A DNA stretch of 57,007 nucleotides from Bacteroidales bacterium (GTDB lineage: Bacteria; Bacteroidota; Bacteroidia; Bacteroidales; VadinHA17): contig SLNP01000031.1 of assembly GCA_007132995.1 (NCBI GenBank), positions 1 to 57,007 on the forward strand. Direction: 5' to 3'. The translations under genes and the position numbers were made by a program. The notes beneath the pieces were generated by a model that saw only the letters and a list, made by a program, of their open reading frames with translations, was not told where the DNA came from and did not search any database. Of this stretch, positions 48,448-57,007 are shown piece by piece (within the stretch, counting starts at the first letter, position 1; each line of letters opens with the position of its first letter).

Positions 48448-49080
48448 ATGGATGATGTTTCAAGAGAGGTGGCCGACCACCTAATGCAAATTAAAGCAAT
48501 TAAACTGCAACCTGCAAATCCATTCACCTGGGCTTCAGGATGGAAAAGTCCTATTTACTGCGATAACAGGAAGACTCTCTCTTTTCCTGAGGTGCGCAAA
48601 TTTATTGCTGACTCATTTGCCAATCGTGTAAGAGATCTCTTTTCCGATGCTACGGTTGTTGCTGGTGTGGCTACCGGTGCCATAGCCCACGGGGTGCTGG
48701 TGGCAGAGCGCCTTGGACTTCCCTTTATATATGTTCGCTCATCATCGAAGGGTCATGGTCTTGGCAACCAGATTGAGGGTGCCTACAGCGCCGGCGACAA
48801 AGCTGTTGTTATAGAGGATCTTATATCTACCGGTGGCAGTAGTCTCTCTGCCGTTGAGGCGCTTCGTAAGGCGGGGTGTGAGGTGGTTGGTATGGCCGCC
48901 ATATTTACCTACGGCTTCGATAAGGCTGTAAAGGCTTTTGAGAAGGCGGACTGCAAGCTGACAACCCTAAGCGACTATGACACTCTGACCCGTGAGGCTG
49001 CTGCCTCCGGATATATTGGTGAAGAGGAGCTTGAAACCCTTGAAAATTGGAGGGTAGATCCCTCTTCATGGGGGGTGTAG
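48448..49080 (+). CDS. pyrE: Orotate phosphoribosyltransferase
   Basis: VVIEDLISTGGSSLSAVEALR PRPP motif; start at MDDVSRE. Confidence 0.95.
   Translation: MDDVSREVADHLMQIKAIKLQPANPFTWASGWKSPIYCDNRKTLSFPEVRKFIADSFANRVRDLFSDATVVAGVATGAIAHGVLVAERLGLPFIYVRSSSKGHGLGNQIEGAYSAGDKAVVIEDLISTGGSSLSAVEALRKAGCEVVGMAAIFTYGFDKAVKAFEKADCKLTTLSDYDTLTREAAASGYIGEEELETLENWRVDPSSWGV
48487..48518 (-). promoter_or_regulatory. Putative NUDIX promoter TTTG-N20-TTAATTTG inside pyrE CDS
   Basis: CAAATTAA 48487-48494 and CAAA 48515-48518 on + strand; one mismatch in -7. Confidence 0.5.
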
Positions 49081-49084
49081 CGCC

Positions 49085-49522
49085 ATGTCTTCGCAGTCAA
49101 ACTTTACAAGCCGCTATGGAACGGCGACAATAGACAATGAGAGACTCTACCGCTTTCTCTCAGATATGAGGAACTTTTCAAGTGTGGCCCAAAAGAGCAG
49201 AATTGACCGGTGGCAGGCTGAAGAGGGAAGCTGCTCATTTGAGATCCCTGTTGCAGGAGAGGTCAGGGTCTCTCTGGCCGAGGCACGCCCCTACAACCTG
49301 GTGAGCTATAAGGGAGAGGCTTTTCGCGACACTCCATTTGTAATAGACATAGAGATGGAAAATTTGTCGCCCGGTGAAACCGGATTCAGAATAGTTTTGA
49401 ATGCTGCACTCAACCCCATGTTGCGGGTTGCGGTTAAGGGTCCCATCAATGAGTTTCTCGGCAAACTGGTCTCTGAGATTGAGAGGTTTGACAGGTGGGA
49501 CGAGATTACGGAAGATACCTGA
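49085..49522 (+). CDS. SRPBCC-family protein
   Basis: 145 aa, START/polyketide cyclase-like; conserved position after pyrE. Confidence 0.75.
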   Translation: MSSQSNFTSRYGTATIDNERLYRFLSDMRNFSSVAQKSRIDRWQAEEGSCSFEIPVAGEVRVSLAEARPYNLVSYKGEAFRDTPFVIDIEMENLSPGETGFRIVLNAALNPMLRVAVKGPINEFLGKLVSEIERFDRWDEITEDT

Positions 49523-50243
49523 TCTCTTTGAATGCGTATCTCTTCTCTGTGCCATCGGCTTCCACAACCCTGAGGCATCCCAGTTCGTCAACTCCGCATA
49601 TTTTACCGCTGAAATATCTGCCTTCGCTTTCCCACTCCATCATCTGACCCATACGGTACATCATTCTGTGGTACTCAGAGACAACAATCTCTCTTCTGCC
49701 GCTTTCAAGATGCCTGTACCAGCCCATTATACTTTGCGATATCCGGTCAAGCAGGGAGGGGAGATCATAGGTTTTACCCGTTAGAAGCCTCATAGATACC
49801 GGATTGGGCAGATGCGCGCTGAAGACCTCCTGATTCACATTGATGCCGGCACCTGCTATGGTGTGCACTATCCTGTCGCCTGCAACTGCATTCTCAATAA
49901 GGATACCGGCTATCTTGTTATCGCCTGCATAGATGTCGTTGGGCCATTTAATAGATATCTCCGGCACCTCATCTTTCAGGGTATGGGCAATTCCGAGAGA
50001 GAATGACATTGATATCATAAACTGCCCGGAGGGCCGAATGCTGCCGGGGTAAAGTATCATGGAGAAAAGAAGGTTGCTTCCCGGCTCACTCTCCCATCTG
50101 GTGCCCGCCTGCCCCCGACCGCTGCTCTGATAGCCGGCGGCGATTACTGTCCCGCCGGCAGGCGTGTCATGCTTTATCAGCCGGGTGGCCAGTGCATTCG
50201 TAGAGTCTGTTGTTTTATGCCAGATGGGTTTCAATTTATTCAA
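49506..50243 (-). CDS. birA: Biotin--[acetyl-CoA-carboxylase] ligase
   Basis: YQSSGRGQAGTRWESEPGSNLLFS, IKWPNDIYAGDNKIAGILIEN. Confidence 0.94.
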   Translation of the reverse strand: MNKLKPIWHKTTDSTNALATRLIKHDTPAGGTVIAAGYQSSGRGQAGTRWESEPGSNLLFSMILYPGSIRPSGQFMISMSFSLGIAHTLKDEVPEISIKWPNDIYAGDNKIAGILIENAVAGDRIVHTIAGAGINVNQEVFSAHLPNPVSMRLLTGKTYDLPSLLDRISQSIMGWYRHLESGRREIVVSEYHRMMYRMGQMMEWESEGRYFSGKICGVDELGCLRVVEADGTEKRYAFKEIRYLP

Positions 50244-50306
50244 TATTGGGGGGTGTTAGCTCTTCTGTTAATAGCCTCTGTGGCTCTAAAAAGTGACTGA
50301 TCGTTA

Positions 50307-50336
50307 CAAAAGTACGAAGAAATCTTGCTACTTTTG
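50307..50336. promoter_or_regulatory. Symmetric divergent promoter core: CAAAAGTA-N14-TACTTTTG
   Basis: Perfect inverted pair of TAnnTTTG elements between birA and rsfS. Confidence 0.6.
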
Positions 50337-50375
50337 TGGCTGTGTTTTTCAACAGCAAATTACTAATAGCAATAG

Positions 50376-50756
50376 ATGGCAGAAGAGATAGCGAAAGAGG
50401 AAGAGAAGCTGGCAGACTCTATAATCAAATCGATTTTTGAAAAGCAGGGTAACAGTGTGGTAAAACTCGATATGAGGAGCCTTGAGAACAGGGTTTGTGA
50501 CCTCTTTATAATAACTCATGGCAATAACGACACCCATGTTGAGGCTATAAGCTACTCGGTTGAAGATAATGTCAGGAAAGAGTTGGGGGTAAAACCCTTT
50601 CACAGAGAGGGTCTTGAAAACCGGTTTTGGGTTCTGCTGGATTATGGTGCCGTAATAGTCCATATCTTTCAGGAGGAGTTCAGGAATTTTTATAATCTTG
50701 AGAACCTATGGGCCGACTCTGTGAGAGAGGATATGAAAGATACTGCCGCTGGCTGA
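50376..50756 (+). CDS. rsfS: Ribosome silencing factor
   Basis: RsfS-like (DLFIITHGNNDTHVEAI, WVLLDYGAVIVHIFQEEFRNFYNLENLWAD). Confidence 0.95.
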   Translation: MAEEIAKEEEKLADSIIKSIFEKQGNSVVKLDMRSLENRVCDLFIITHGNNDTHVEAISYSVEDNVRKELGVKPFHREGLENRFWVLLDYGAVIVHIFQEEFRNFYNLENLWADSVREDMKDTAAG

Positions 50757-50769
50757 TATTAAACTGGAT

Positions 50770-53064
50770 ATGAACGAAGAGAGAAAATCAGATAAAAACA
50801 CCGGGGGTAAAAAGGAAGAGCAGGGGCGACCCAGGTTTAACTCTAACTGGATATGGGGCATTCTGGCTCTCTCCTTTATTGCAGTTAACCTCTTTTACTC
50901 CGGTGGAACCACCAGGAACATTAACCAGGGTGAGTTGCGCGAAATGATCATTGATCGCGATGTAGAGAAGATTGTCGTTGTGAACAGGGAGAAGGCCGAG
51001 ATCTATCTCACCATGGAGGCTGTCGAGTCGGGCAGCTATGAAGGGGTGTCTGCTTCGGGAGGCGCCTTCAGCCGTTCCGGGCAGCCTCATTTTGAGCATG
51101 CTTTCGGAACTGTTGAACTCTTTGAGACCTTTGTTGAGGAGACGCAGAGTGAGGCGGGATACACAAAAGAGGAGTGGCTATATATAAACTATGAGACCAA
51201 AAGAAACTACTTCCTGGAGTCAATCGGCTGGATAATACCTTTTGCCATTATACTGGCCCTGTGGATATTCCTTATAAGAAGGATGGCCGGTGGCGGTGGC
51301 GGTGCCGGAGGGATATTCAGTGTAGGGAAGTCGCGTGCCCAGATATTTGACAAGGATACACATGTAAAGGTCAATTTTAATGATGTTGCCGGACTGGAAG
51401 AGGCCAAGACTGAGGTGATGGAGATAGTCGATTTCCTCAAGAATCCGGGTAAATACACTCAGCTGGGTGGTAAGATACCCAAAGGGGCCCTTCTGGTAGG
51501 ACCTCCCGGTACCGGTAAAACCTTGCTGGCAAAGGCGGTTGCAGGAGAGGCGAATGTGCCTTTCTTTTCGATATCGGGCTCTGACTTTGTTGAGATGTTT
51601 GTTGGGGTCGGCGCCTCGAGGGTACGCGATCTTTTCAAGCAGGCCAAAGAGAAGGCTCCATGTATAGTGTTTATAGATGAGATAGATGCCGTTGGCAGGG
51701 CACGGGGAAAGAATGTAGGCTTCAGCTCCAATGATGAGAGGGAGAACACTCTTAACCAGCTTCTGACTGAGATGGATGGCTTCGGCACCAATATGGGGGT
51801 GATAATACTTGCGGCCACAAACAGAGCCGATGTTCTTGATGGGGCATTGCTCAGGGCAGGCCGTTTTGACAGACAGATACATGTTGAACTGCCCGACCTC
51901 AAGGAGAGAGAGATGATCTTTGGTGTTCACCTCAGACCTCTGGTGCTGGAAAAGGGATTTGATGTGACCTTCCTGGCAAAACAGACCCCTGGCTTTTCCG
52001 GAGCGGATATTGCAAATGTCTGTAATGAGGCTGCACTGATAGCGGCAAGGAAAAACAAGAAGGTGGTAGAGAAACAGGACTTTCTCGATGCCGTTGACCG
52101 GATAATTGGGGGGCTTGAAAAGAAAAACAAGATAGTCTCAATGGTGGAGAAGCGTACAATAGCTTACCATGAGGCAGGACATGCTGTTGTGAGCTGGCTT
52201 CTGGAACACACCAGCCCCCTTCTGAAAGTCACCATAATACCGAGGGGGAGGGCTCTTGGAGCCGCCTGGTATCTGCCCGAGGAGCGACAGCTTACAACCA
52301 CCGAGCAGATTCTCGATGAGATAGCCTATGCCCTTGGGGGGAGGGCCTCAGAGGAGCTCATGTTCGGCAAGGTATCTACCGGAGCACTTAATGACCTTGA
52401 GAAGGTGACAAAGCAGGCCTATGCCATGGTTACCTACTTTGGAATGGGAGAAGAGCTGGGTAATATCAGCTTCTATGACTCAAGCGGCCAGAGTGAATAT
52501 AACTTCGCAAAGCCATATAGCGAGAGAACGGCAGAGGTGATCGATAAGGAGGTTAAGAAGATTGTAAGCCACTCTTACGAGAGGGCAAAAAAGGTTCTCT
52601 CAGAGAATAGAGAGGGGCTGAAGGAACTGGCAGAGATACTGCTTGACAAAGAGGTTATCTTTAGCGAAGACCTTGAGAAAATATTTGGCAAGAGGCGTGC
52701 TGAAATTATTGCCGGATCAGCCAGCAAGGAGGTTAAAAAGGTAGAGAGAGAGATAAGGGAAGAGCAGACTAAGAAAAAGAGAGGAAGTGCTGCTAAGAAG
52801 AGCAAAGGGGAGGAGACCGGCGAAGACGGCAAGACGAAGGCTAAAGATGAGAGCCGTCCTGGTTCCGGAGCGGCTGAAAAAAAGAGCACCCCCTCTGTAG
52901 AGAAGGGTAGTGGTGCCACCGGTAAAAAGGAGAAGAGCACGACGGAAGGCAAAAAGGGGGAGAGCACAACGGAAGGTAAAAAGGAGAAGAGCGAGACGGA
53001 AGGCAAAAAAAAGGGTAGCGGTTCGCGCAGAAAAGGGGAGGCTGAATCCGGAAAAGAGGAGTAG
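50770..53064 (+). CDS. ftsH: ATP-dependent zinc metalloprotease FtsH with long charged low-complexity C-terminal tail
   Basis: GPPGTGKTLLAKAVAGEA, SRH, HEAGH. Confidence 0.97.
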   Translation: MNEERKSDKNTGGKKEEQGRPRFNSNWIWGILALSFIAVNLFYSGGTTRNINQGELREMIIDRDVEKIVVVNREKAEIYLTMEAVESGSYEGVSASGGAFSRSGQPHFEHAFGTVELFETFVEETQSEAGYTKEEWLYINYETKRNYFLESIGWIIPFAIILALWIFLIRRMAGGGGGAGGIFSVGKSRAQIFDKDTHVKVNFNDVAGLEEAKTEVMEIVDFLKNPGKYTQLGGKIPKGALLVGPPGTGKTLLAKAVAGEANVPFFSISGSDFVEMFVGVGASRVRDLFKQAKEKAPCIVFIDEIDAVGRARGKNVGFSSNDERENTLNQLLTEMDGFGTNMGVIILAATNRADVLDGALLRAGRFDRQIHVELPDLKEREMIFGVHLRPLVLEKGFDVTFLAKQTPGFSGADIANVCNEAALIAARKNKKVVEKQDFLDAVDRIIGGLEKKNKIVSMVEKRTIAYHEAGHAVVSWLLEHTSPLLKVTIIPRGRALGAAWYLPEERQLTTTEQILDEIAYALGGRASEELMFGKVSTGALNDLEKVTKQAYAMVTYFGMGEELGNISFYDSSGQSEYNFAKPYSERTAEVIDKEVKKIVSHSYERAKKVLSENREGLKELAEILLDKEVIFSEDLEKIFGKRRAEIIAGSASKEVKKVEREIREEQTKKKRGSAAKKSKGEETGEDGKTKAKDESRPGSGAAEKKSTPSVEKGSGATGKKEKSTTEGKKGESTTEGKKEKSETEGKKKGSGSRRKGEAESGKEE
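52936..53016 (+). repeat. Three imperfect 27-bp in-frame repeats encoding STTEGKKGE/STTEGKKEK/SETEGKKKG
   Basis: Direct reading of DNA and translation. Confidence 0.85.
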
Positions 53065-53108
53065 AGACGGGCGGGCAGGTGCCCTGTAACAGTTATATTT
53101 TAAGAGAT

Positions 53109-53312
53109 ATGGATGATAACTGGGTGGAGATATATAGCTCTCTGGATGAGTTGCAAATTGAGATGATAAAGAATACACTGGAGGCTAACGGCATTGGTGT
53201 GGTTGTGGTAAACAAGAAAGACCGTTCATACCTAATAGGTCACCTTGAACTCTTTGTAGAGAGAGAGAGGGAGCACGAGGCCAGAGAGTTTCTTAAAGAT
53301 ATGGTCGGTTGA
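53109..53312 (+). CDS. DUF2007-like putative signal-transducing protein
   Basis: WVEIYSSLDELQIEMIKNTLEANGIGVVVVNKKD. Confidence 0.8.
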   Translation: MDDNWVEIYSSLDELQIEMIKNTLEANGIGVVVVNKKDRSYLIGHLELFVEREREHEAREFLKDMVG

Positions 53313-54151
53313 ATAATTTCTCAACACGAGCTGTAACCGGGGCATGTATTGTGCTCTTTGTATTGGGTGGGCTATGGCTGCACCCGGTCACATTCTCTGT
53401 AACCTGCCTTGTTATTCTCTGTGGAATGTTGTGGGAGTACTACAGGATAGCCTCAAGACAGGGGGTTCGGCCGCAGGCAGTGGCAGGCGTAGCAGCTTCT
53501 GTTGCCATCTACCTGCTCTCTTTGCTGGTAGCGGCCAGGGTAGTGCACCACCACTATCTCTTTTCTGCGCTACTGGTTGTTCCGGCCATTATGATAGCCG
53601 GACTCTTTCGTAAAGAGGAGAGGGTTTTTGACTCACTGGCACATACCATACTGCCTCTGCTATATATCACACTGCCTTTATGCCTGATGCCTTTTGCTGC
53701 CTTCTTCAGAGAGGGGCCGGGGGCTGTTACCGGTAGTTCGCTTGTCTCTTTTACCCCATTGCTTGTTGCGGGCTTCTTTGTTCTGATATGGGTTAATGAC
53801 TCGGCTGCCTACATTACAGGGATCGGGCTGGGCAGAACACCTCTTTTCAGACGGATGTCGCCCAAAAAGACCTGGGAGGGCTTCTTCGGAGGCCTTGTTG
53901 TGACAGCTGCCGCAGGATTCCTTATGGCCCGCTTTTCAGGTGTTATGGATGTATGGGGTTGGATATTGGCTGCACTTGTGGTCTCTGTGGCCGGTACATA
54001 TGGTGACCTTGTTGAATCGATGCTTAAAAGGGGTGCCGGTATTAAGGACTCGGGCTCATTTATGCCGGGGCATGGCGGATTTCTCGACAGATTCGACAGC
54101 GCCATTATCTCGTTCCCTCTTTTCTATATAGTTGTTGTTATGTTTGCATAA
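53309..54151 (+). CDS. cdsA: Phosphatidate cytidylyltransferase
   Basis: SPKKTWEGFFGG...GDLVESMLKRGAGIKDSGSFMPGHGGFLDRFDS signature; TTG start overlapping previous stop. Confidence 0.95.
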   Translation: MNNFSTRAVTGACIVLFVLGGLWLHPVTFSVTCLVILCGMLWEYYRIASRQGVRPQAVAGVAASVAIYLLSLLVAARVVHHHYLFSALLVVPAIMIAGLFRKEERVFDSLAHTILPLLYITLPLCLMPFAAFFREGPGAVTGSSLVSFTPLLVAGFFVLIWVNDSAAYITGIGLGRTPLFRRMSPKKTWEGFFGGLVVTAAAGFLMARFSGVMDVWGWILAALVVSVAGTYGDLVESMLKRGAGIKDSGSFMPGHGGFLDRFDSAIISFPLFYIVVVMFA

Positions 54152-54185
54152 TATGTTGCTTAAGAGTAATCAATAGTTCAACAGG

Positions 54186-54896
54186 ATGATTCATAAAGAG
54201 GGACGCCTTATAATTATTACCGTTGGAGTGCCTGTTATATTGACAGGACTGGCGCTTTACAAGCTTTTTAGTGGTAGTTTTTTGCTGCAGATGGTGCCGC
54301 TTATTCTGATGCTTGCACTGCTGATTTTCCTTTTCTGGTTTTTCCGCAACCCTACAAGGAGGGTGATGGTAGATGACAATATTCTCTTGTCGCCGGCAGA
54401 CGGACGGGTGGTGGTTATGGAGAAGTGCTTCGAGAAGGAGTATTTCAAGAGGGAGATGATGCAGATATCTGTCTTTATGTCTCCGTTCAATGTTCATAGT
54501 AATAAGTACCCAGTGAGTGGCATGGTTAAGAAGGTAATATACCATCCGGGTAAATACCTTGTGGCATGGCATCCCAAATCATCTGAACTCAATGAACGCT
54601 CAACAGTGGTTATTGAAACACCTTGTAATCAGGAGATAGTTGTTCGACAAATTGCCGGGGTGCTTGCAAGACGAATAGTTACCTATGCGGCAGAGGGAGT
54701 GAAGGTGCAACAGGGTGAGGAGCTGGGCTTTATAAAGTTCGGCTCACGGGTGGACCTTTTTGTACCCCTTGACTTTATTACAGAGGTGGAGATAGGCCAG
54801 GGAGTCAGGGCCAATGTGACACGAATTGGTCGGTTCCTCCGTGAAAAAACCGATACATCGGATGGTGCTAAAGACAACGATGCAGGTAGTGCATAA
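54186..54896 (+). CDS. psd: Phosphatidylserine decarboxylase family protein
   Basis: FFRNPTRRV, LSPADGRVV, FMSPFNVHSNKYPVSG, FGSRVDLFVP. Confidence 0.93.
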   Translation: MIHKEGRLIIITVGVPVILTGLALYKLFSGSFLLQMVPLILMLALLIFLFWFFRNPTRRVMVDDNILLSPADGRVVVMEKCFEKEYFKREMMQISVFMSPFNVHSNKYPVSGMVKKVIYHPGKYLVAWHPKSSELNERSTVVIETPCNQEIVVRQIAGVLARRIVTYAAEGVKVQQGEELGFIKFGSRVDLFVPLDFITEVEIGQGVRANVTRIGRFLREKTDTSDGAKDNDAGSA

Positions 54897-54897
54897 T

Positions 54898-54930
54898 GCC
54901 TTTTCTAATTGAGAGCAAAAGGCTATTTTT
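54898..54930 (+). terminator. Intrinsic terminator downstream of psd
   Basis: GCCTTTT...AAAAGGC followed by TATTTTT. Confidence 0.7.
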
Positions 54931-54957
54931 AGAATCTGAATATTTAAAATGAGAGCT

Positions 54958-56184
54958 ATGGAGAGAAAAGAAGATATCATACTTGATGTTACCGATGATG
55001 TAAAATGGATTGGTATTCTAGATTACGATATTGTCACATTCGATATTGTTATGAATACCGAGTACGGAACCACCTACAACTCCTATTTTATCAATGCCGA
55101 CAAGAAGTGCATTGTGGAGACCGCCAAGGAGACCTTCACCGAGGCCTACCTTGATAAGGTAAGAAGGGTGTGCGACCCCGCCGAAATTGAGTACATAGTG
55201 CTTAACCATACCGAACCCGACCATTCGGGGGCCCTGAAACACCTTCTTGATATTGCCCCTAATGCCACTGTGGTGGGTAGCGGTAATGCAATAAGATACC
55301 TCAACGATATAACAGGCAGACAGTTCAGGTCGCTTGTGGCCAGAGATGGAGACACCCTCGATCTTGGCAATAAGACTCTTAAATTTATATCTGCACCGAA
55401 CCTTCACTGGCCTGACTCTATGTATACCTGGCTTGAGGAGGACCGGGTTCTGTTTACCTGCGACTCTTTCGGTGCTCACTACTGCGACCCTGCAATGTTC
55501 GATGACAAGGTCGGAGATTATCAAGACGCTTTCAAATACTACTTCGATGTAATACTGAAGCCTTTCAGTAAGTTTATGGTGAAGGCGATTGAGAAGATCA
55601 GGCCGCTCGATATTTCGGTTATATGTACCGGCCATGGCCCCATACTTCGCTCTGACTGGAAGAAGATAGTCGATATGAGTGAGCGGTATGCATTCGAATA
55701 TATTAAGCAGACCAGTGAAAGGGTGAAGCCACGGGCTTTGCTCACATATGTTTCAGCCTACGGATATACCAGAGAGATGGCAGAACATATAGGCAGTGGC
55801 ATAGAAGAGGCCGGCGATATAGAAACCAGATTACTCGATATTGAGACAATATCTCTGGGAGACCTCGACTCAGAGCTGGTACTGAGCGACGGCTTGCTTG
55901 TCGGGTCGCCCACCATTAACCAGAATACCCTTCTTCCTGTCTACAAGCTTTTTGCAGTAATTAACCCCTTGCGCGACAAGGGTAAGCTTGCCGCGACTTT
56001 CGGATCGTTCGGATGGAGTGGCGAGGCCGTTAAAATTATTAACGCCACGCTTAAGGAGCTAAAGCTTAACACTCTCGAAGAGACTGCCGCCTTTAAGTTT
56101 TCGCCCGATGACAAAAAGGAGGAGGCCCTTAAGGAGTATGGCCGCAAATATGGAGAGATGATGCTCCGGGAGTGTGGCGCCTGA
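54958..56184 (+). CDS. FprA-family A-type flavoprotein (flavodiiron protein)
   Basis: NHTEPDHSG, LFTCDSFGAHYC, C-terminal flavodoxin domain (YVSAYGYTREMAEHI). Confidence 0.94.
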   Translation: MERKEDIILDVTDDVKWIGILDYDIVTFDIVMNTEYGTTYNSYFINADKKCIVETAKETFTEAYLDKVRRVCDPAEIEYIVLNHTEPDHSGALKHLLDIAPNATVVGSGNAIRYLNDITGRQFRSLVARDGDTLDLGNKTLKFISAPNLHWPDSMYTWLEEDRVLFTCDSFGAHYCDPAMFDDKVGDYQDAFKYYFDVILKPFSKFMVKAIEKIRPLDISVICTGHGPILRSDWKKIVDMSERYAFEYIKQTSERVKPRALLTYVSAYGYTREMAEHIGSGIEEAGDIETRLLDIETISLGDLDSELVLSDGLLVGSPTINQNTLLPVYKLFAVINPLRDKGKLAATFGSFGWSGEAVKIINATLKELKLNTLEETAAFKFSPDDKKEEALKEYGRKYGEMMLRECGA

Positions 56185-56244
56185 CCTTACTGCTCCTTTA
56201 ACCCGCAGAGAGAGATCTTCTGTAAAGAGATATTACCTTATAGA

Positions 56245-56280
56245 AGAGGCCGGAACCCATTGGCTCCGGCCTCTCTGTTT
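56245..56280. terminator. Bidirectional intrinsic terminator
   Basis: AGAGGCCGGA-ACCCATTGGC-TCCGGCCTCT, CTGTTT; between convergent genes. Confidence 0.82.
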
Positions 56281-56298
56281 ACCGTTTATTAATTGAGG

Positions 56299-56727
56299 TT
56301 ACGATATTTTGATCGACCTGCTGAGCTTGGCTTTCTCTTCGGTCTTGAAGATATCGACACTCAGAACGCCATCTTTGTACGATGCCTCAATCTTCTCTTT
56401 ATTGGCATCTTCAGGCAGATAGAAGCTCCTGCAGAATGAAGAGTAACTGAACTCTCTTCTCTTGTAATCTTTCTCCTGCTCTTCCTTCTCCTGCTTCTGC
56501 TCCATCGATATGGTGAGGATATCCTCTTCCACATCTATTTTCAGGTCTTTCTTGTCAATGCCCGGAACTGCAAGCTCGAGCACATATCTGTTATCCTCTT
56601 CTCTTATGTTTACGGCGGGCTTTGTAATATCGCCACCTCCGCCTCCGCTGCCGGCAAAGATATCATCATCGAATATTCCCGGCATGAAAAATGGTCTCAT
56701 ACTCCTTCTTCTCATCATTGGTAGCAT
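56299..56727 (-). CDS. Hsp20/alpha-crystallin family small heat shock protein
   Basis: ELAVPGIDKKDLKIDVEEDILTISMEQ, SYSSFCRSFYLPEDANKEKIEASYKDGVLSV. Confidence 0.95.
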   Translation of the reverse strand: MLPMMRRRSMRPFFMPGIFDDDIFAGSGGGGGDITKPAVNIREEDNRYVLELAVPGIDKKDLKIDVEEDILTISMEQKQEKEEQEKDYKRREFSYSSFCRSFYLPEDANKEKIEASYKDGVLSVDIFKTEEKAKLSRSIKIS

Positions 56728-56852
56728 AGCTTATCCCTCCATTATTTTATGTTAGACATCTGTTTTCACAGAGCCAGATACAAAGCATATACCAACACCA
56801 TTTAGATGACAAAGTGACGCAAAGAGGGCTGTGATGTATGACAATGTGGCAT

Positions 56853-57007
56853 GGGGGGGGGTGCTCGCTGCGCTCGCACGCATAGGGCATGGGGCATAGG
56901 GCATGGCGCTCGCTGCGCTCGCGGGTAATTGGTGATTGGTGACTGGTCATTGGTGCCGTCGGCTGACGCCTCCGGCCGGTGATCGGTGTAGGTGATTGGT
57001 TGATGTA
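56853..57007. repeat. Composite intergenic repeat: G9 run, GC-rich GCTCGCTGCGCTCGC motifs, GGGCATR heptamers, then GGTGATT-type heptamers
   Basis: Direct reading; first part is the reverse complement type of 1-59. Confidence 0.85.

Noticed and set aside
51220-51930. 236-aa ORF antisense to ftsH AAA domain
   Set aside because: Opposes the conserved Walker/SRH region; no plausible protein family.
55018-55635. 205-aa ORF antisense to the flavodiiron gene
   Set aside because: Shadow ORF; opposite strand encodes conserved diiron ligands.
56747-56950. Small ORF containing HALCPMPYACERSEHPP
   Set aside because: Repeat-derived translation, not a gene.

Overview
The window is about 57 kb of Bacteroidota (probably Bacteroidales-like) chromosome. 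It is dense with housekeeping genes, and recognisable Bacteroidota-type promoters (TTTG-N19-21-TAnnTTTG) recur through it. Main blocks are: PpiD/SurA-like foldase; glnN; a PorE-like OmpA protein; purM-prfA-pyrF-rpsO-pnp; a TPR lipoprotein; sucC beside two CDGSH iron-sulfur genes; a hybrid histidine kinase; priA and a GT9 glycosyltransferase; a minus-strand block pfkA-ispH-cmk-porQ-ablB-ablA-EamA; an etfBA / Fe-S oxidoreductase / acyl-CoA dehydrogenase operon; M48 protease; fused CcsBA; tRNA-His; flippase; L31; lon-coaD; NUDIX/pyrE; birA/rsfS-ftsH-DUF2007-cdsA-psd; flavodiiron protein; Hsp20. No CRISPR array, phage, transposase or recognisable defence island was seen. The most interesting signals are non-coding: (1) a probable structured RNA of about 140 nt with a consensus promoter and intrinsic terminator, and a possible switch architecture, upstream of etfBA; (2) nested degenerate 16-18-bp repeats inside a ~140-bp duplicated block between coaD and NUDIX; (3) 7-bp-periodic repeat arrays at both ends of the window in inverted orientation; (4) a long inverted repeat upstream of glnN; (5) face-to-face or symmetric promoter pairs at three divergent gene pairs; (6) possible r-protein leaders (rpsO, rpmE). 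All calls come from reading the sequence and ORF track; no database search or folding program was run.
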